Shown here one piece after another: positions 26,051-34,370 of a stretch of 64,000 nucleotides of DNA. Below the pieces are notes generated by a model, which was given only the letters and a program-made list of their open reading frames with translations, ran no database searches and was not told the DNA's origin. The stretch comes from an uncultured Lachnospiraceae bacterium (lineage in GTDB: Bacteria > Bacillota > Clostridia > Lachnospirales > Lachnospiraceae). Both the position numbers and the translations under genes were made by a program. Location: NCBI GenBank assembly GCA_934317845.1, contig CAKRES010000005.1:62001-126000 (forward strand), written 5' to 3'. Positions within the stretch are counted from its first letter, which is position 1. Each line of letters begins with the position of its first letter.

Positions 26051-28360
26051 TTATTTGCGTTTCTTTTTTCCGCCTTTTTTCTTAGAAGAGGATTTTTTTG
26101 CAGAAGCGGATGGTTTGGCAGCACTCTGTGCTTCCTTACCTGCCTTTGCTTTGGCTTTTGCCTCAGCCTGACGCTCTAATTTTGCCTTTGCAGCTTCTTC
26201 TGCTTTCTTCACACCTTTTCTCTTAAACAGATACCATACCGGACCGGTAATACATACAGAGGAGTATGCACCACACACAATACCTGTCATCAGCGCAACA
26301 GCAAACTCATTTAATGATTTTGCTCCCATCAGCCATAACATGAATACCATGATAAAGGTGGTAACAGAAGTATTGATCGTTCTTGTAAAGGTCTGTGAAA
26401 TACTGGTATTTACAATCGTATCTAAGCCAACCTTAGCAATGCTCATGCTTCTTAAGTTCTCACGGATACGGTCGAAAATGATGATCGTCGCATTGATCGA
26501 ATAACCTACGATCGTCAGCATACATGCGATAAAGGTTGCACCTACAACCAACTGTCCTACAGAGTACAGACAGAATACCACTAATACATCATGGCACAGC
26601 GCCAATACTGCAGAACATCCAAACTTCCAGTCTTTGAATCGGAATGCAATATAGATCAGCATCAGGATCGTTGCGATCACGATGGCGATCACGGCATCTC
26701 TTCTTGTCTCACTACTGATCGTTGCAGAGATATTCTCTGTCTCGATCGCATTTTTCAGCTCGATCGCCTTATCCTTTTCTAAGGCATCCTGCACGGCGTC
26801 ACGCTGTGCTACACTTAACTGCTCTGTCTTTACAATGATCTGGTTGGCATTCTTAACTGCCTGTACCTGAACCGTACCTTCTGAAATATCTGCAGCCTTG
26901 GCAACTACCGGTTTTACGATTTTTTCTGCTTCCTTGACTGTCATATCATTCTTCAGTGTCAGTGTCATCGTCGTACCACCGACGAAGTCCAGATCATAGT
27001 TCAATGTACTTCCTGTCTTTTTCTTGTTCATTGGAAGTGCCACAAGACCTACCACGATCACTAACAGGGAAATTACGATACAGAACTTGCTGAGTTTTAC
27101 ATAGTTAAATACCTTGGTCTCTTTTGCTTTACCATATAATGCCGGTTTCTGTACCCCTACGCTGTAGAAAGAATTCAATAGCCACTTGGTGATAACTAAT
27201 GCGGTAAACATGGAAAGGATAATACTAAGTGCTAAGGTCTGTGCAAATCCACGTACTGTACCAGAGCCCTTTAAGTATAATACTGCTGCTGCGATCAAGG
27301 TGGTAATGTTACCATCTAAAATAGCAGATAACGCTTTATTGTATCCGGAATTTAATGCAGTCTTTACAGACTTGCCATCACGGATCTCCTCTTTGATACG
27401 GGTAAAGATGATGACGTTGGCATCCACCGCCATACCAATACCTAAGATCACACCTGCCATACCAGGAAGTGTCAAAGTAACATTAAATCCATTTAATGCC
27501 AGTAAGGTTAATAAGATGTATGCGATCAGTGCTAATGATGCAATGAATCCAGGCCAGAAGTATACTACGATCATGAATACACAAATGATCACAAGACCAA
27601 TGGCACCTGCTTTTAAACTGGTAGTAACGGCCTCAGAACCTAACTGTGCTGCTACAACCTGGGAACTCATCTCTTCCAGCTCTAATGGAAGTGCACCGAT
27701 ACGGATGTAGGTAGCTAAAGATTTTGCTTCATCCAAGCTCTCCTGTCCGGTGATCACACATTTACCATCTGTGATCGCTGCCTGAACAGTTGGGGCACTG
27801 ATAACTTCACCATCATAAATGATGTAGATCTGTTTGCCGATGTTTGCACTTGTAGCATCACCGAACTTCTTTGCGCCATCTTTGTTAAACTCTAATTCTA
27901 CGACATTTTCTTTCACACCGGTGGTGCTGTCAGTCTGTGTATTGGCCTCCGCACTGGTAATATCAGATCCGGTCACTACCTGTGTACCATCTGCTAACTG
28001 GAATACCAAAGAACCCGGTTTACCAAGATCCTCTAATACTTTGTTTGCATCTGTCTCGCCCGGAATCTCCACCTGAATACGGTTGCTTCCTACCTTATAT
28101 ACGTTTGACTCAGTGCTGTACTCCTGTACACGCTCCTGGATCTTCGCAATCGTATCATTGATCTCGGTATCTGTCGGATTGTCCTCTTTTACCTGATAGG
28201 TAATGCTGACACCACCTGCCAGATCCAATCCCAGTTTAATGTGGGAAGCTGTTCCTTTGTGCTGCTTGCCAAGTCCCTGAAGAATAATGAAACCTGCAAA
28301 CACAGAAAGGATGATGAAGCATAAAATGATCAATATGCTTTTCGTTTTCTGATTCTTCAT
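26051..28360 (-). CDS. secDF: Fused protein translocase subunit SecDF
   Basis: A 769-residue polytopic membrane protein that assists SecYEG export using the proton motive force. The SecD half has an N-terminal transmembrane helix, the GLDLAGGVSITY P1 motif (about residue 45), and helices including GVILGIGMAVDANVIIFTRIKEE, the conserved SecD signature. The SecF half (from about 420) has a further first helix, LNYDLDFVGGTTMTL and GYSINATIIIFDRIRENLR, the equivalent motif. The C-terminus is a lysine/alanine-rich tail (about 725-769), longer than usual. It lies 2 bp after the SCIFF maturase gene and shares the yajC/SCIFF neighbourhood, so it may be co-transcribed with the maturase. Confidence 0.96.
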   Translation of the reverse strand: MKNQKTKSILIILCFIILSVFAGFIILQGLGKQHKGTASHIKLGLDLAGGVSITYQVKEDNPTDTEINDTIAKIQERVQEYSTESNVYKVGSNRIQVEIPGETDANKVLEDLGKPGSLVFQLADGTQVVTGSDITSAEANTQTDSTTGVKENVVELEFNKDGAKKFGDATSANIGKQIYIIYDGEVISAPTVQAAITDGKCVITGQESLDEAKSLATYIRIGALPLELEEMSSQVVAAQLGSEAVTTSLKAGAIGLVIICVFMIVVYFWPGFIASLALIAYILLTLLALNGFNVTLTLPGMAGVILGIGMAVDANVIIFTRIKEEIRDGKSVKTALNSGYNKALSAILDGNITTLIAAAVLYLKGSGTVRGFAQTLALSIILSMFTALVITKWLLNSFYSVGVQKPALYGKAKETKVFNYVKLSKFCIVISLLVIVVGLVALPMNKKKTGSTLNYDLDFVGGTTMTLTLKNDMTVKEAEKIVKPVVAKAADISEGTVQVQAVKNANQIIVKTEQLSVAQRDAVQDALEKDKAIELKNAIETENISATISSETRRDAVIAIVIATILMLIYIAFRFKDWKFGCSAVLALCHDVLVVFCLYSVGQLVVGATFIACMLTIVGYSINATIIIFDRIRENLRSMSIAKVGLDTIVNTSISQTFTRTINTSVTTFIMVFMLWLMGAKSLNEFAVALMTGIVCGAYSSVCITGPVWYLFKRKGVKKAEEAAKAKLERQAEAKAKAKAGKEAQSAAKPSASAKKSSSKKKGGKKKRK

Positions 28361-28362
28361 GT

Positions 28363-29805
28363 TTAACTCTCCTTTTCTTCCGCCAAAGCGGCTTTAATCA
28401 TGATTGCACATTCTACCCGCTTGCGTTCCAGCTCGCATCCTACTTCATAGGTATCATTGATATCCCCATGAAAATTGTAGGAATTTGCGGCACAGCCGCC
28501 GCTGCAGTAAAATCTCGCAAAGCATTTTCTACATTTATCCTTTGCATATACATTGCAAAGTTTAAATTCATCCCGGATAGCTTCTTTGGTGATGCCGTCA
28601 TCAACATTTCCCATTAAGAAGTCCTCTTCTCCCACAAACTGATGACACGGATACAGATCTCCCCAAGGTGTCACAGCCAGATATTCTGTGCCTGATCCAC
28701 ATCCTGACAATCGTTTGGCAACACACGGTCCCTGATTGAGATCGATCATAAAGTGGAAGAAATTAAATCCATTCCCCTCTTTCTGCCGTGCTACCATCTC
28801 TGCCGCCAATTTGTCGTATTCCTCTTTTAACTGGTCAAGATCTTCTTCGCGTATCGCATAATCTGCTTCCGGACCGGCCACCACCGGTTCCACAGAGATC
28901 TGCTTAAACCCAAGATCTGCCAGATGTAAAACATCCTTTGAAAAATCCAGATTGTGGTGGGTAAATGTTCCACGCACATAATAATTGGTCTGATTTCTTA
29001 ACGCAGCAAATTCCTGAAACTTTGGAAGGATGATGTCATAGCTGCTCTTTCCGTTTCTGGTCGGACGCATGTAGTCATTGATCTCTTTTCTTCCATCAAT
29101 GGATAATACTACATTTGCCATTTCGCGGTTGGCAAATTCCATCATTTCTTCATTTAGTAAAATTCCATTCGTCGTCAAGGTAAATCTGAAATTTTTGTCA
29201 TGTTCTTTTTCAATGGACCGTCCATATTCTACAAGCTGTTTGACTACTTCCCAGTTCATCGTCGGCTCTCCGCCAAAGAAATCCACTTCGAGGTTTCTGC
29301 GGTTACCAGAGTTGGCAACTAAGAAATCAAGTGCCTTTTTTCCCACTTCAAAGGACATGAGTGCCCGTCTTCCATGGTACTCCCCTTCTTCCGCAAAGCA
29401 GTAGCGGCAGCCCAGATTACAATCATGGGCAATGTGAAGGCAAAGTGCTTTTACAACAGTCTTACGTTTCTTAAAATCAATGACGTAGTCCCGGTACTCA
29501 TCCGGAGCAAATAACAGGCCCTGCTCCTTGAGTTCCTCAATCTCCTCCATCGCTTCTTCAACATCTGCACGCGGATACGCCTCACTGCAGGCATCCACGA
29601 TCTGCTGTCTGACTTTCTCCGGAAGTTTCACCTGACAACTGTCACAGTTTTTTGCACAAGATGCATCCTCTGACTCACAGAGCGTTTCGTATGCCTCACT
29701 GTAACGAGCCAGTACATCGTATACCACATCATCAACTACATGAACGGAGCCACTGCAAACATCAAGAACAATATTGTATCCATTATTCTTATACTGATGT
29801 ATCAT
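28363..29805 (-). CDS. scfB: Radical SAM maturase of SCIFF peptide
   Basis: A 480-residue radical SAM/SPASM enzyme that installs thioether bonds on the adjacent six-cysteine peptide. The N-terminal 100 residues are the precursor-binding and RRE-like region (MIHQYKNNGYNIVLDVCSGS). The radical SAM iron-sulfur site is CNLGCRYCFAEEG, near residue 130. A SPASM region follows, with CHQFVGEEDFLMGN and the closing cysteines CRKCFARFYCSGGCAANS. It is 85 bp downstream of the precursor gene across a hairpin (29835-29864), and 2 bp ahead of secDF. It matches the TIGR03974-type maturase from memory of the family; no search was run. Confidence 0.93.
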   Translation of the reverse strand: MIHQYKNNGYNIVLDVCSGSVHVVDDVVYDVLARYSEAYETLCESEDASCAKNCDSCQVKLPEKVRQQIVDACSEAYPRADVEEAMEEIEELKEQGLLFAPDEYRDYVIDFKKRKTVVKALCLHIAHDCNLGCRYCFAEEGEYHGRRALMSFEVGKKALDFLVANSGNRRNLEVDFFGGEPTMNWEVVKQLVEYGRSIEKEHDKNFRFTLTTNGILLNEEMMEFANREMANVVLSIDGRKEINDYMRPTRNGKSSYDIILPKFQEFAALRNQTNYYVRGTFTHHNLDFSKDVLHLADLGFKQISVEPVVAGPEADYAIREEDLDQLKEEYDKLAAEMVARQKEGNGFNFFHFMIDLNQGPCVAKRLSGCGSGTEYLAVTPWGDLYPCHQFVGEEDFLMGNVDDGITKEAIRDEFKLCNVYAKDKCRKCFARFYCSGGCAANSYNFHGDINDTYEVGCELERKRVECAIMIKAALAEEKES

Positions 29806-29834
29806 CTTTTACTCCTTATATTCCAAACAATATA

Positions 29835-29864
29835 AAAGGCTATTCAATGCTATGAATAGCCTTT
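29835..29864 (-). terminator. Hairpin between SCIFF precursor and maturase genes
   Basis: AAAGGCTATTC (29835-29845) pairs with GAATAGCCTTT (29854-29864), an 11-bp stem with an 8-base loop. The minus-strand tract after it is only moderately T-rich, so it could be a leaky terminator giving more precursor than maturase transcript. Confidence 0.6.
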
Positions 29865-29889
29865 CTCTTACATCACATTTCGTATGCAA

Positions 29890-30033
29890 TTACTTCTGAG
29901 TCTCGCAAGTCTGGTTACCAACGGTACATGAAGTCTTGCATGCAGACTGGCAGGAAGTCTGGCACTCGCCGCATCCGCCTTTTGCCATCGTATTCTTTAA
30001 CGTCTTGGTTGTTAATGTCTTAATGCGTTTCAT
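29890..30033 (-). CDS. scfA: SCIFF ranthipeptide precursor
   Basis: A 47-residue peptide read directly from the sequence. It begins MKRIKTLTTKTLKNTMAKGG, then a C-terminal core with six cysteines (CGEC, TSC, SAC, TSC, TC spacing) alternating with serine and threonine acceptors, and ends CETQK. This is the six-cysteines-in-forty-five-residues (SCIFF) family, made into thioether-linked ranthipeptides by the neighbouring radical SAM enzyme. AAGGAGG lies 8 bases upstream of the ATG at 30031-30033, and a good promoter precedes it. It is too short to be called from ORF length alone, but the family, spacing and maturase make it secure. The biological role of SCIFF peptides is not well known. Confidence 0.95.
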   Translation of the reverse strand: MKRIKTLTTKTLKNTMAKGGCGECQTSCQSACKTSCTVGNQTCETQK

Positions 30034-30063
30034 ATTTGCGCCTCCTTAATTCTAACTTCCAAC

Positions 30064-30092
30064 ATTATAGCACATCAAAAAATATCTGAAAA
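30064..30092 (-). promoter_or_regulatory. Promoter of the SCIFF precursor gene
   Basis: Minus-strand TTTTCA (30087-30092), 17-bp spacer, TATAAT (30064-30069), about 30 bp upstream of the scfA ATG. The -10 is a full consensus match. Confidence 0.6.
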
Positions 30093-30133
30093 GTATTTTT
30101 TTACAATCTTTGCGTCACCTTTGCAATTAGAAT

Positions 30134-31039
30134 TTACTGATGCAGAATCGTATCATATAACAATGCCATACGGATCCACATGCCATTATGTGCCTGTTCA
30201 AAATATTTTGCCCGTGGATCGTCGTCTACCTCCGGTGCGATCTCTGCATTCCTTGGCAATGGATGCAACAGGATCGTATCTTTTGAAAAACGGCTCATGA
30301 CATTTTTATCAACAATAAACTCCTTCGTTGCCAGATCACTCTCCGTAAACCGCTCCAGCTGGGTACGGGTGCTGTAGATCACATCAATATCCTCCGGCAG
30401 ATCTTCAAAACTGCTGCATGGAATATACGTCGCACCAAAATGGTGCAGATACTCTACATATTCCTTTGGCAGAGCAAAATGTGGCGTAGAAAGTCCGTAG
30501 ATGATCACATGGTCAAATACCGTAAGCAGTTTGATCAGAGAATGCACCGTACGTCCAAACAAAAGATCACCCACCATTGCTACAGATATATGGTCAAATT
30601 TTTTGCCGCATTTGTGCATCGTATAAACATCCAGCAATGACTGGGTCGGGTGGGAACCACTTCCACTCCCTGCGTTAAAGATCGGCACCGTGGAAACCGC
30701 AGCAGCACGCTGTGCCGCATCCTTATCGAAATGACGCATGACAATTCCGTCCGTATAGCCACTGATCACCCGGATCGTATCCTCTAATGTTTCTCCCTTG
30801 GTCGCAGAGGATGCCTCTTTCGCATTCTCCGTGCTGATATTCTTAGCTCCCAGACGTAAGATTGCCGATTCAAAGGAAAGTCGGGTACGGGTGCTTGGCT
30901 CAAAGAACATCGTAGCGATCACTTTTCCTTTTAAGCTTTCCTCATATTTTTCCGGATGGGTATTCATATCATCTGCAATCGAAAACAAATGCTCCAGATA
31001 CGCACGATCAAATTGTTCACATGAAATAATATGCTTCAT
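30134..31039 (-). CDS. pyrB: Aspartate carbamoyltransferase catalytic subunit
   Basis: Catalyses carbamoyl phosphate plus aspartate to carbamoyl aspartate, the first committed step of pyrimidine synthesis. The 301-residue protein carries the carbamoyl-phosphate motif FFEPSTRTRLSFESA, the KGETLEDTI loop, HPTQSLLD, and the C-terminal TRTQLERF and HPLPRNAEI segments. The sequence is closest to the class that forms a holoenzyme with the PyrI regulatory subunit, yet no pyrI lies beside it. It sits, unusually, between scfA and the reversed TIGR04086 gene, and lacks a PyrR attenuator in its leader. A promoter at 31100-31129 drives it. Confidence 0.95.
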   Translation of the reverse strand: MKHIISCEQFDRAYLEHLFSIADDMNTHPEKYEESLKGKVIATMFFEPSTRTRLSFESAILRLGAKNISTENAKEASSATKGETLEDTIRVISGYTDGIVMRHFDKDAAQRAAAVSTVPIFNAGSGSGSHPTQSLLDVYTMHKCGKKFDHISVAMVGDLLFGRTVHSLIKLLTVFDHVIIYGLSTPHFALPKEYVEYLHHFGATYIPCSSFEDLPEDIDVIYSTRTQLERFTESDLATKEFIVDKNVMSRFSKDTILLHPLPRNAEIAPEVDDDPRAKYFEQAHNGMWIRMALLYDTILHQ

Positions 31040-31099
31040 TTTTCTTCTCCTTCGCTCTATATAAATGTTTTTATCATAATTTTCCGGATCGTCTCATAC

Positions 31100-31129
31100 A
31101 GTATAGCAGATGCTCCACAAAGACAGCAA
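31100..31129 (-). promoter_or_regulatory. Putative promoter of pyrB
   Basis: Minus-strand TTGCTG (31124-31129), 18-bp spacer, TATACT (31100-31105). The leader to the ATG is about 55 nt and holds no terminator/anti-terminator pair. Confidence 0.5.
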
Positions 31130-31155
31130 CACCAGCCACGACCGGGAGGTATATT

Positions 31156-31515
31156 ATGACACAAAAAGGTAAACTATTAGAAACTCTCAAATGCCTATTG
31201 CTTTCCTATGCAGCTACCATTATTTTTCTCCTGCTGCTCACCTTTTTGGTGTACCAGTTTCAATTAACCTCTGCGATCACCAACATTGCCATCATCTGCA
31301 TCTATATCCTTACCTGTTTCTTTGGCGCATTCCGGCTCGGAAAACAGGTGAAACAGCAACGTTTTCTCTGGGGACTGATCCTCGGGGCATTTTATATTGC
31401 CTTGCTTCTTCTGATCTCTCTGCTTGTCAACCACACCATTGCTCTGTCTACGACCAATCTTACGGTTTTTGTTCTATGCCTGGTAAGTGGTATGCTTGGC
31501 GGTATGACCAGCTAA
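31156..31515 (+). CDS. TIGR04086-type membrane protein
   Basis: A 119-residue polytopic protein with four predicted transmembrane helices (about 13-33, 40-60, 71-92 and 96-118). It has the hydrophilic turn RLGKQVKQQRFLWGLILGAFY seen in the clostridial TIGR04086 family, usually encoded next to yajC and SCIFF genes. Function is unknown. Here it lies on the plus strand, divergent from pyrB and convergent with yajC, while the surrounding genes are on the minus strand. A CGGGAGGT ribosome binding site precedes the ATG. It shares the region after its stop with the yajC terminator. Confidence 0.75.
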   Translation: MTQKGKLLETLKCLLLSYAATIIFLLLLTFLVYQFQLTSAITNIAIICIYILTCFFGAFRLGKQVKQQRFLWGLILGAFYIALLLLISLLVNHTIALSTTNLTVFVLCLVSGMLGGMTS

Positions 31516-31521
31516 GAAAAA

Positions 31522-31545
31522 GACGCTGACAAAAATGTCAACGTC
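31522..31545 (-). terminator. Intrinsic terminator after yajC
   Basis: Stem GACG/CGTC plus TGACA/TGTCA with a short AAAA loop, followed on the minus strand by a T-rich tract (TCTTTTTC). It may also stop transcription from the plus-strand membrane protein gene. Confidence 0.65.
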
Positions 31546-31552
31546 CCCACTT

Positions 31553-31894
31553 TTACCGCTCCATGGAAATAGTTGTACCATCCGGCTTCTCTACCGTCTG
31601 AATTGCAGTCTTTCTCATTGGAATGCGACAGTTCTTGTTGCTTCCAAATTCTACGACAACCACATCATCCTGAATATCAATGACAACACCATAAAAACCA
31701 CTGGTTGTGATAATGCTGTCTCCCTTTTCCAATGCATTGTTCATCTCCTGCATAGACTGCTGCTGTTTCTTCTGTGGACGGATCGCCATAAAATAAAACA
31801 TAGCAACAATGATCACAATATAGATCACGATCCAGCCGATCGTCATTCCACTGCCGCCTGCACTCTTTGCTGCTGTCAAATACATATTTAACAT
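31553..31894 (-). CDS. yajC: Preprotein translocase subunit YajC
   Basis: A 113-residue accessory subunit of the SecDF-YajC complex. It has a short N-terminus, a single transmembrane helix (about 18-40, IGWIVIYIVIIVAMFYFMAI), the RPQKKQQQSMQEMNNALEKGD segment, and the C-terminal SIITTSGFYGVVIDIQDDVVVVEFG fold typical of the family. AAGGAGAAAG precedes the ATG. A clear promoter is at 31929-31957. It is close to tgt as in many bacteria, but secDF lies 3.5 kb further on, separated by pyrB and the SCIFF genes. Confidence 0.93.
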   Translation of the reverse strand: MLNMYLTAAKSAGGSGMTIGWIVIYIVIIVAMFYFMAIRPQKKQQQSMQEMNNALEKGDSIITTSGFYGVVIDIQDDVVVVEFGSNKNCRIPMRKTAIQTVEKPDGTTISMER

Positions 31895-31928
31895 ATTACT
31901 TTCTCCTTTATATCATAATCTAGGGTAA

Positions 31929-31957
31929 ATTTTACTTTTTTTCCACCCAAACGTCAA
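31929..31957 (-). promoter_or_regulatory. Promoter of yajC
   Basis: Minus-strand TTGACG (31952-31957), 17-bp spacer, TAAAAT (31929-31934), lying between tgt and yajC. It makes yajC independent of tgt transcription. Confidence 0.6.
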
Positions 31958-31993
31958 GTACTTCTTCCTTCATTTCACCATTTCTACACAAGC

Positions 31994-33124
31994 TTACTTT
32001 TGCTGCATTCCCATAAGCTTCTGCTTCTTGTACTCCTGATAGCGATTTTCGCGGATCGCCTCCCGGATTTCCTCCATCATGTGATTATAAAAATAAAGAT
32101 TATGGAGTACACAAAGCCGCATGCCAAGCATCTCTTTTGCCTTTAACAGATGGCGGATATAGGCTCTGCTGTAATGCTTACACGCCGGACACTGACATCC
32201 TTCTTCGATCGGACGCTCATCCAGTTCATATTTGGCATTAAAGAGATTGCGTTTTCCTTCATTGGTATAAACATGGCCATGTCGTCCGTTACGGCTTGGA
32301 TATACACAGTCAAAGAAATCCACACCTCGCTCTACCGCTTCTAAAATATTGGCCGGAGTTCCCACTCCCATTAAATACGTTGGTTTGTTTTTCGGCAAAT
32401 GCGGCACAACCTCATCTAAAATGCGATACATTTCCTCGTGCGTTTCCCCAACAGCCAGTCCTCCTATGGCATATCCATCCATGTCCATGGCAGCGATCGT
32501 CTTTGCATGATCCACACGAATATCTTCAAACACACCGCCCTGATTAATACCAAAGAGCAGCTGCTCTTTATTGATCGTTTCCGGAAGGGAATTCAACCGT
32601 GCCATCTCTGTTTTACATCGTGCCAGCCATCTGGTTGTACGATCCACAGAATTTCTGATGTAGGTACGATCGGCCCGGCTTGAGGGACACTCATCAAATG
32701 CCATCGCGATCGTAGATCCCAGATGTGACTGGATCTGCATACTTTCCTCCGGTCCCATGAAAATGCGGCGTCCATCCACATGCGACTGAAAGGTAACGCC
32801 CTCTTCTTTGATCTTTCTGAGTCCCGCCAATGAAAACACTTGAAATCCACCGGAATCCGTAAGGATCGGACGATCCCATACCATAAATTTATGCAGTCCC
32901 CCCATTTTATAAACAACTTCATCTCCCGGACGCACATGCAGGTGGTAAGTGTTGGAAAGCTCCACCTGTGTTCCAATCTCCTTTAGATCCATCGTAGAAA
33001 CCGCTCCTTTGATCGCACCGATCGTTCCTACGTTCATAAATACAGGAGTCTGTATCGTACCATGCACCGTTTCCATCACTGCACTTTTGGCGCGCCCATC
33101 CTGTCCTACAATTTTATATGTCAC
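31994..33124 (-). CDS. tgt: tRNA-guanine transglycosylase
   Basis: Exchanges guanine-34 for preQ1 in tRNAs with GUN anticodons, in queuosine synthesis. The 376-residue enzyme has the substrate segment LSNTYHLHVRPGDEVV, the catalytic-region aspartate in LTDSGGFQVFSL, and the second active-site block GYAIGGLAVGE with FDCVYPSRNGRHG. A zinc site is formed by CQCPACKHYSRAYIRHLL. I use the GTG at 33122-33124, about 11 bases after AAGGA; another GTG at 33131-33133 is only 2 bases from it and a TTG further up is less likely. It overlaps the end of aroC by 11 bases. Confidence 0.94.
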   Translation of the reverse strand: MTYKIVGQDGRAKSAVMETVHGTIQTPVFMNVGTIGAIKGAVSTMDLKEIGTQVELSNTYHLHVRPGDEVVYKMGGLHKFMVWDRPILTDSGGFQVFSLAGLRKIKEEGVTFQSHVDGRRIFMGPEESMQIQSHLGSTIAMAFDECPSSRADRTYIRNSVDRTTRWLARCKTEMARLNSLPETINKEQLLFGINQGGVFEDIRVDHAKTIAAMDMDGYAIGGLAVGETHEEMYRILDEVVPHLPKNKPTYLMGVGTPANILEAVERGVDFFDCVYPSRNGRHGHVYTNEGKRNLFNAKYELDERPIEEGCQCPACKHYSRAYIRHLLKAKEMLGMRLCVLHNLYFYNHMMEEIREAIRENRYQEYKKQKLMGMQQK

Positions 33125-34238
33125 TTGCTTCACTATCCTTTCCAAAAAAATGCCTGATTCGATCCATCCGGCTCGTCATGCTCTTTAACACGGCATCCAG
33201 CACAGTTATAGCTGTCATTGCCTCTACCACAACAACCGCCCGCGGCACAATGACAGGATCGTGTCTTCCCTTGATGGAAATCTCGATGTTATCTCCTTCA
33301 CGATTCATCGTCTGCTGCGTTGCCGCAATGGATGGGGTTGCCTTAAATGCAGCTCTGATCCTGATCATGGAACCATCACTCATACCGCCCAAAATACCTC
33401 CGGCATGATTCGTATGTTTTAAAACATGACCTGTCTCATCCTGATAAAAGCCATCATTATCTTCACTTCCGCTAAGCTTCGCTGCAGCCATCCCTTCGCC
33501 CACTTCAAAGCCCTTTACTGCTCCGATGGAAACAATCGCCTTGGCAAGTTCAGCGTCCAATTTGTCAAATACTGTCTCGCCGATACCCGGCATCACACCG
33601 TCCACGACACATTCCACAATACCGCCAACGGAATCCTTTTCCTGCATTTTCTGATCGAGCAGTGCCTGTGCTTTTTGCGCTGCTTCCTGATCCGGCATAC
33701 AAAGTGGATTGTTATCACGCTCCGCTAGTGTAACATTCGTTTCGTTTATCGATACGTCCCCGATGGCACTGGTATAGGCGCACACCGTAATCCCAAGTTC
33801 TGAAAGTACCTTCGCTGCGATCGCTCCGGCCGCCACTCTTGCGATCGTTTCCCTGCCGGAGGAGCGTCCGCCACCCCGGTAGTCGCGGAAACCATATTTT
33901 TGATCAAATGTATAATCCGCATGTCCCGGACGATAATAGGATGCGATCTCGCTGTAATCCTTTGATCTCTGATCTTCATTGTAAACGATCATTGAGATTG
34001 GAGTTCCGGTTGTTCTTCCCTCAAACACGCCGGATAAGATCTCTACCCGGTCGGATTCCTTGCGCATTGTAGTATATTTGCTCTGACCGGGTTTTCTGCG
34101 GTCTAAATATATCTGAATGTCTTCTTCGGTGAGTGCAAGTCCTGCCGGACACCCGTCTACAACTACTCCTATTCCTTTCCCATGAGATTCTCCCCATGTT
34201 GTGATCCGAAAGATCGTTCCAAATGATGAACCAGCCAT
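33114..34238 (-). CDS. aroC: Chorismate synthase
   Basis: Converts EPSP to chorismate with reduced FMN, the last common step of the aromatic pathway. The 374-residue protein begins AGSSFGTIFRITTWGESHGKGIGVVVDGCPAG, the family signature 1. It has the RRKPGQSKYTTMRKESDRVEILSGVFEGRTTGTPISM block, the GHADYTFDQKYGFRDYRGGGRSSGRETIARVAAGAIA block, and the C-terminal GRHDPVIVPRAVVVVEAM. All are recognisable in pieces. It overlaps tgt on the minus strand, so the two probably share a transcript. Confidence 0.97.
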   Translation of the reverse strand: MAGSSFGTIFRITTWGESHGKGIGVVVDGCPAGLALTEEDIQIYLDRRKPGQSKYTTMRKESDRVEILSGVFEGRTTGTPISMIVYNEDQRSKDYSEIASYYRPGHADYTFDQKYGFRDYRGGGRSSGRETIARVAAGAIAAKVLSELGITVCAYTSAIGDVSINETNVTLAERDNNPLCMPDQEAAQKAQALLDQKMQEKDSVGGIVECVVDGVMPGIGETVFDKLDAELAKAIVSIGAVKGFEVGEGMAAAKLSGSEDNDGFYQDETGHVLKHTNHAGGILGGMSDGSMIRIRAAFKATPSIAATQQTMNREGDNIEISIKGRHDPVIVPRAVVVVEAMTAITVLDAVLKSMTSRMDRIRHFFGKDSEASDI

Positions 34239-34312
34239 GCGTTTTCTCCTTCTTTCCTCTGCTGTCTGTGCCTATGGCAAACAATAGTAACAGTCTATCA
34301 AAACCCATTAAA

Positions 34313-34355
34313 AAAAGCAAGTACCGCTCTTTCTCAAAGAACCATACCTGCTTTT
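34313..34355 (-). terminator. Intrinsic terminator after the GldG-like gene
   Basis: AAAAGCA plus GTA (34313-34323) pair with TAC plus TGCTTTT (34345-34355) across a mismatch; a T7 tract follows on the minus strand. Confidence 0.6.
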
Positions 34356-34370
34356 ATACTTTTTAATGAC

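Noticed and set aside
31937..31978. 13-codon ORF (MKEEVLDVWVEKK) between tgt and yajC
   Set aside because: It overlaps the yajC promoter -35 and has no support from coding signals.
33133..33145. TTG start for tgt
   Set aside because: The TTG lies within the aroC coding end without a good Shine-Dalgarno; the GTG at 33124 is better spaced.
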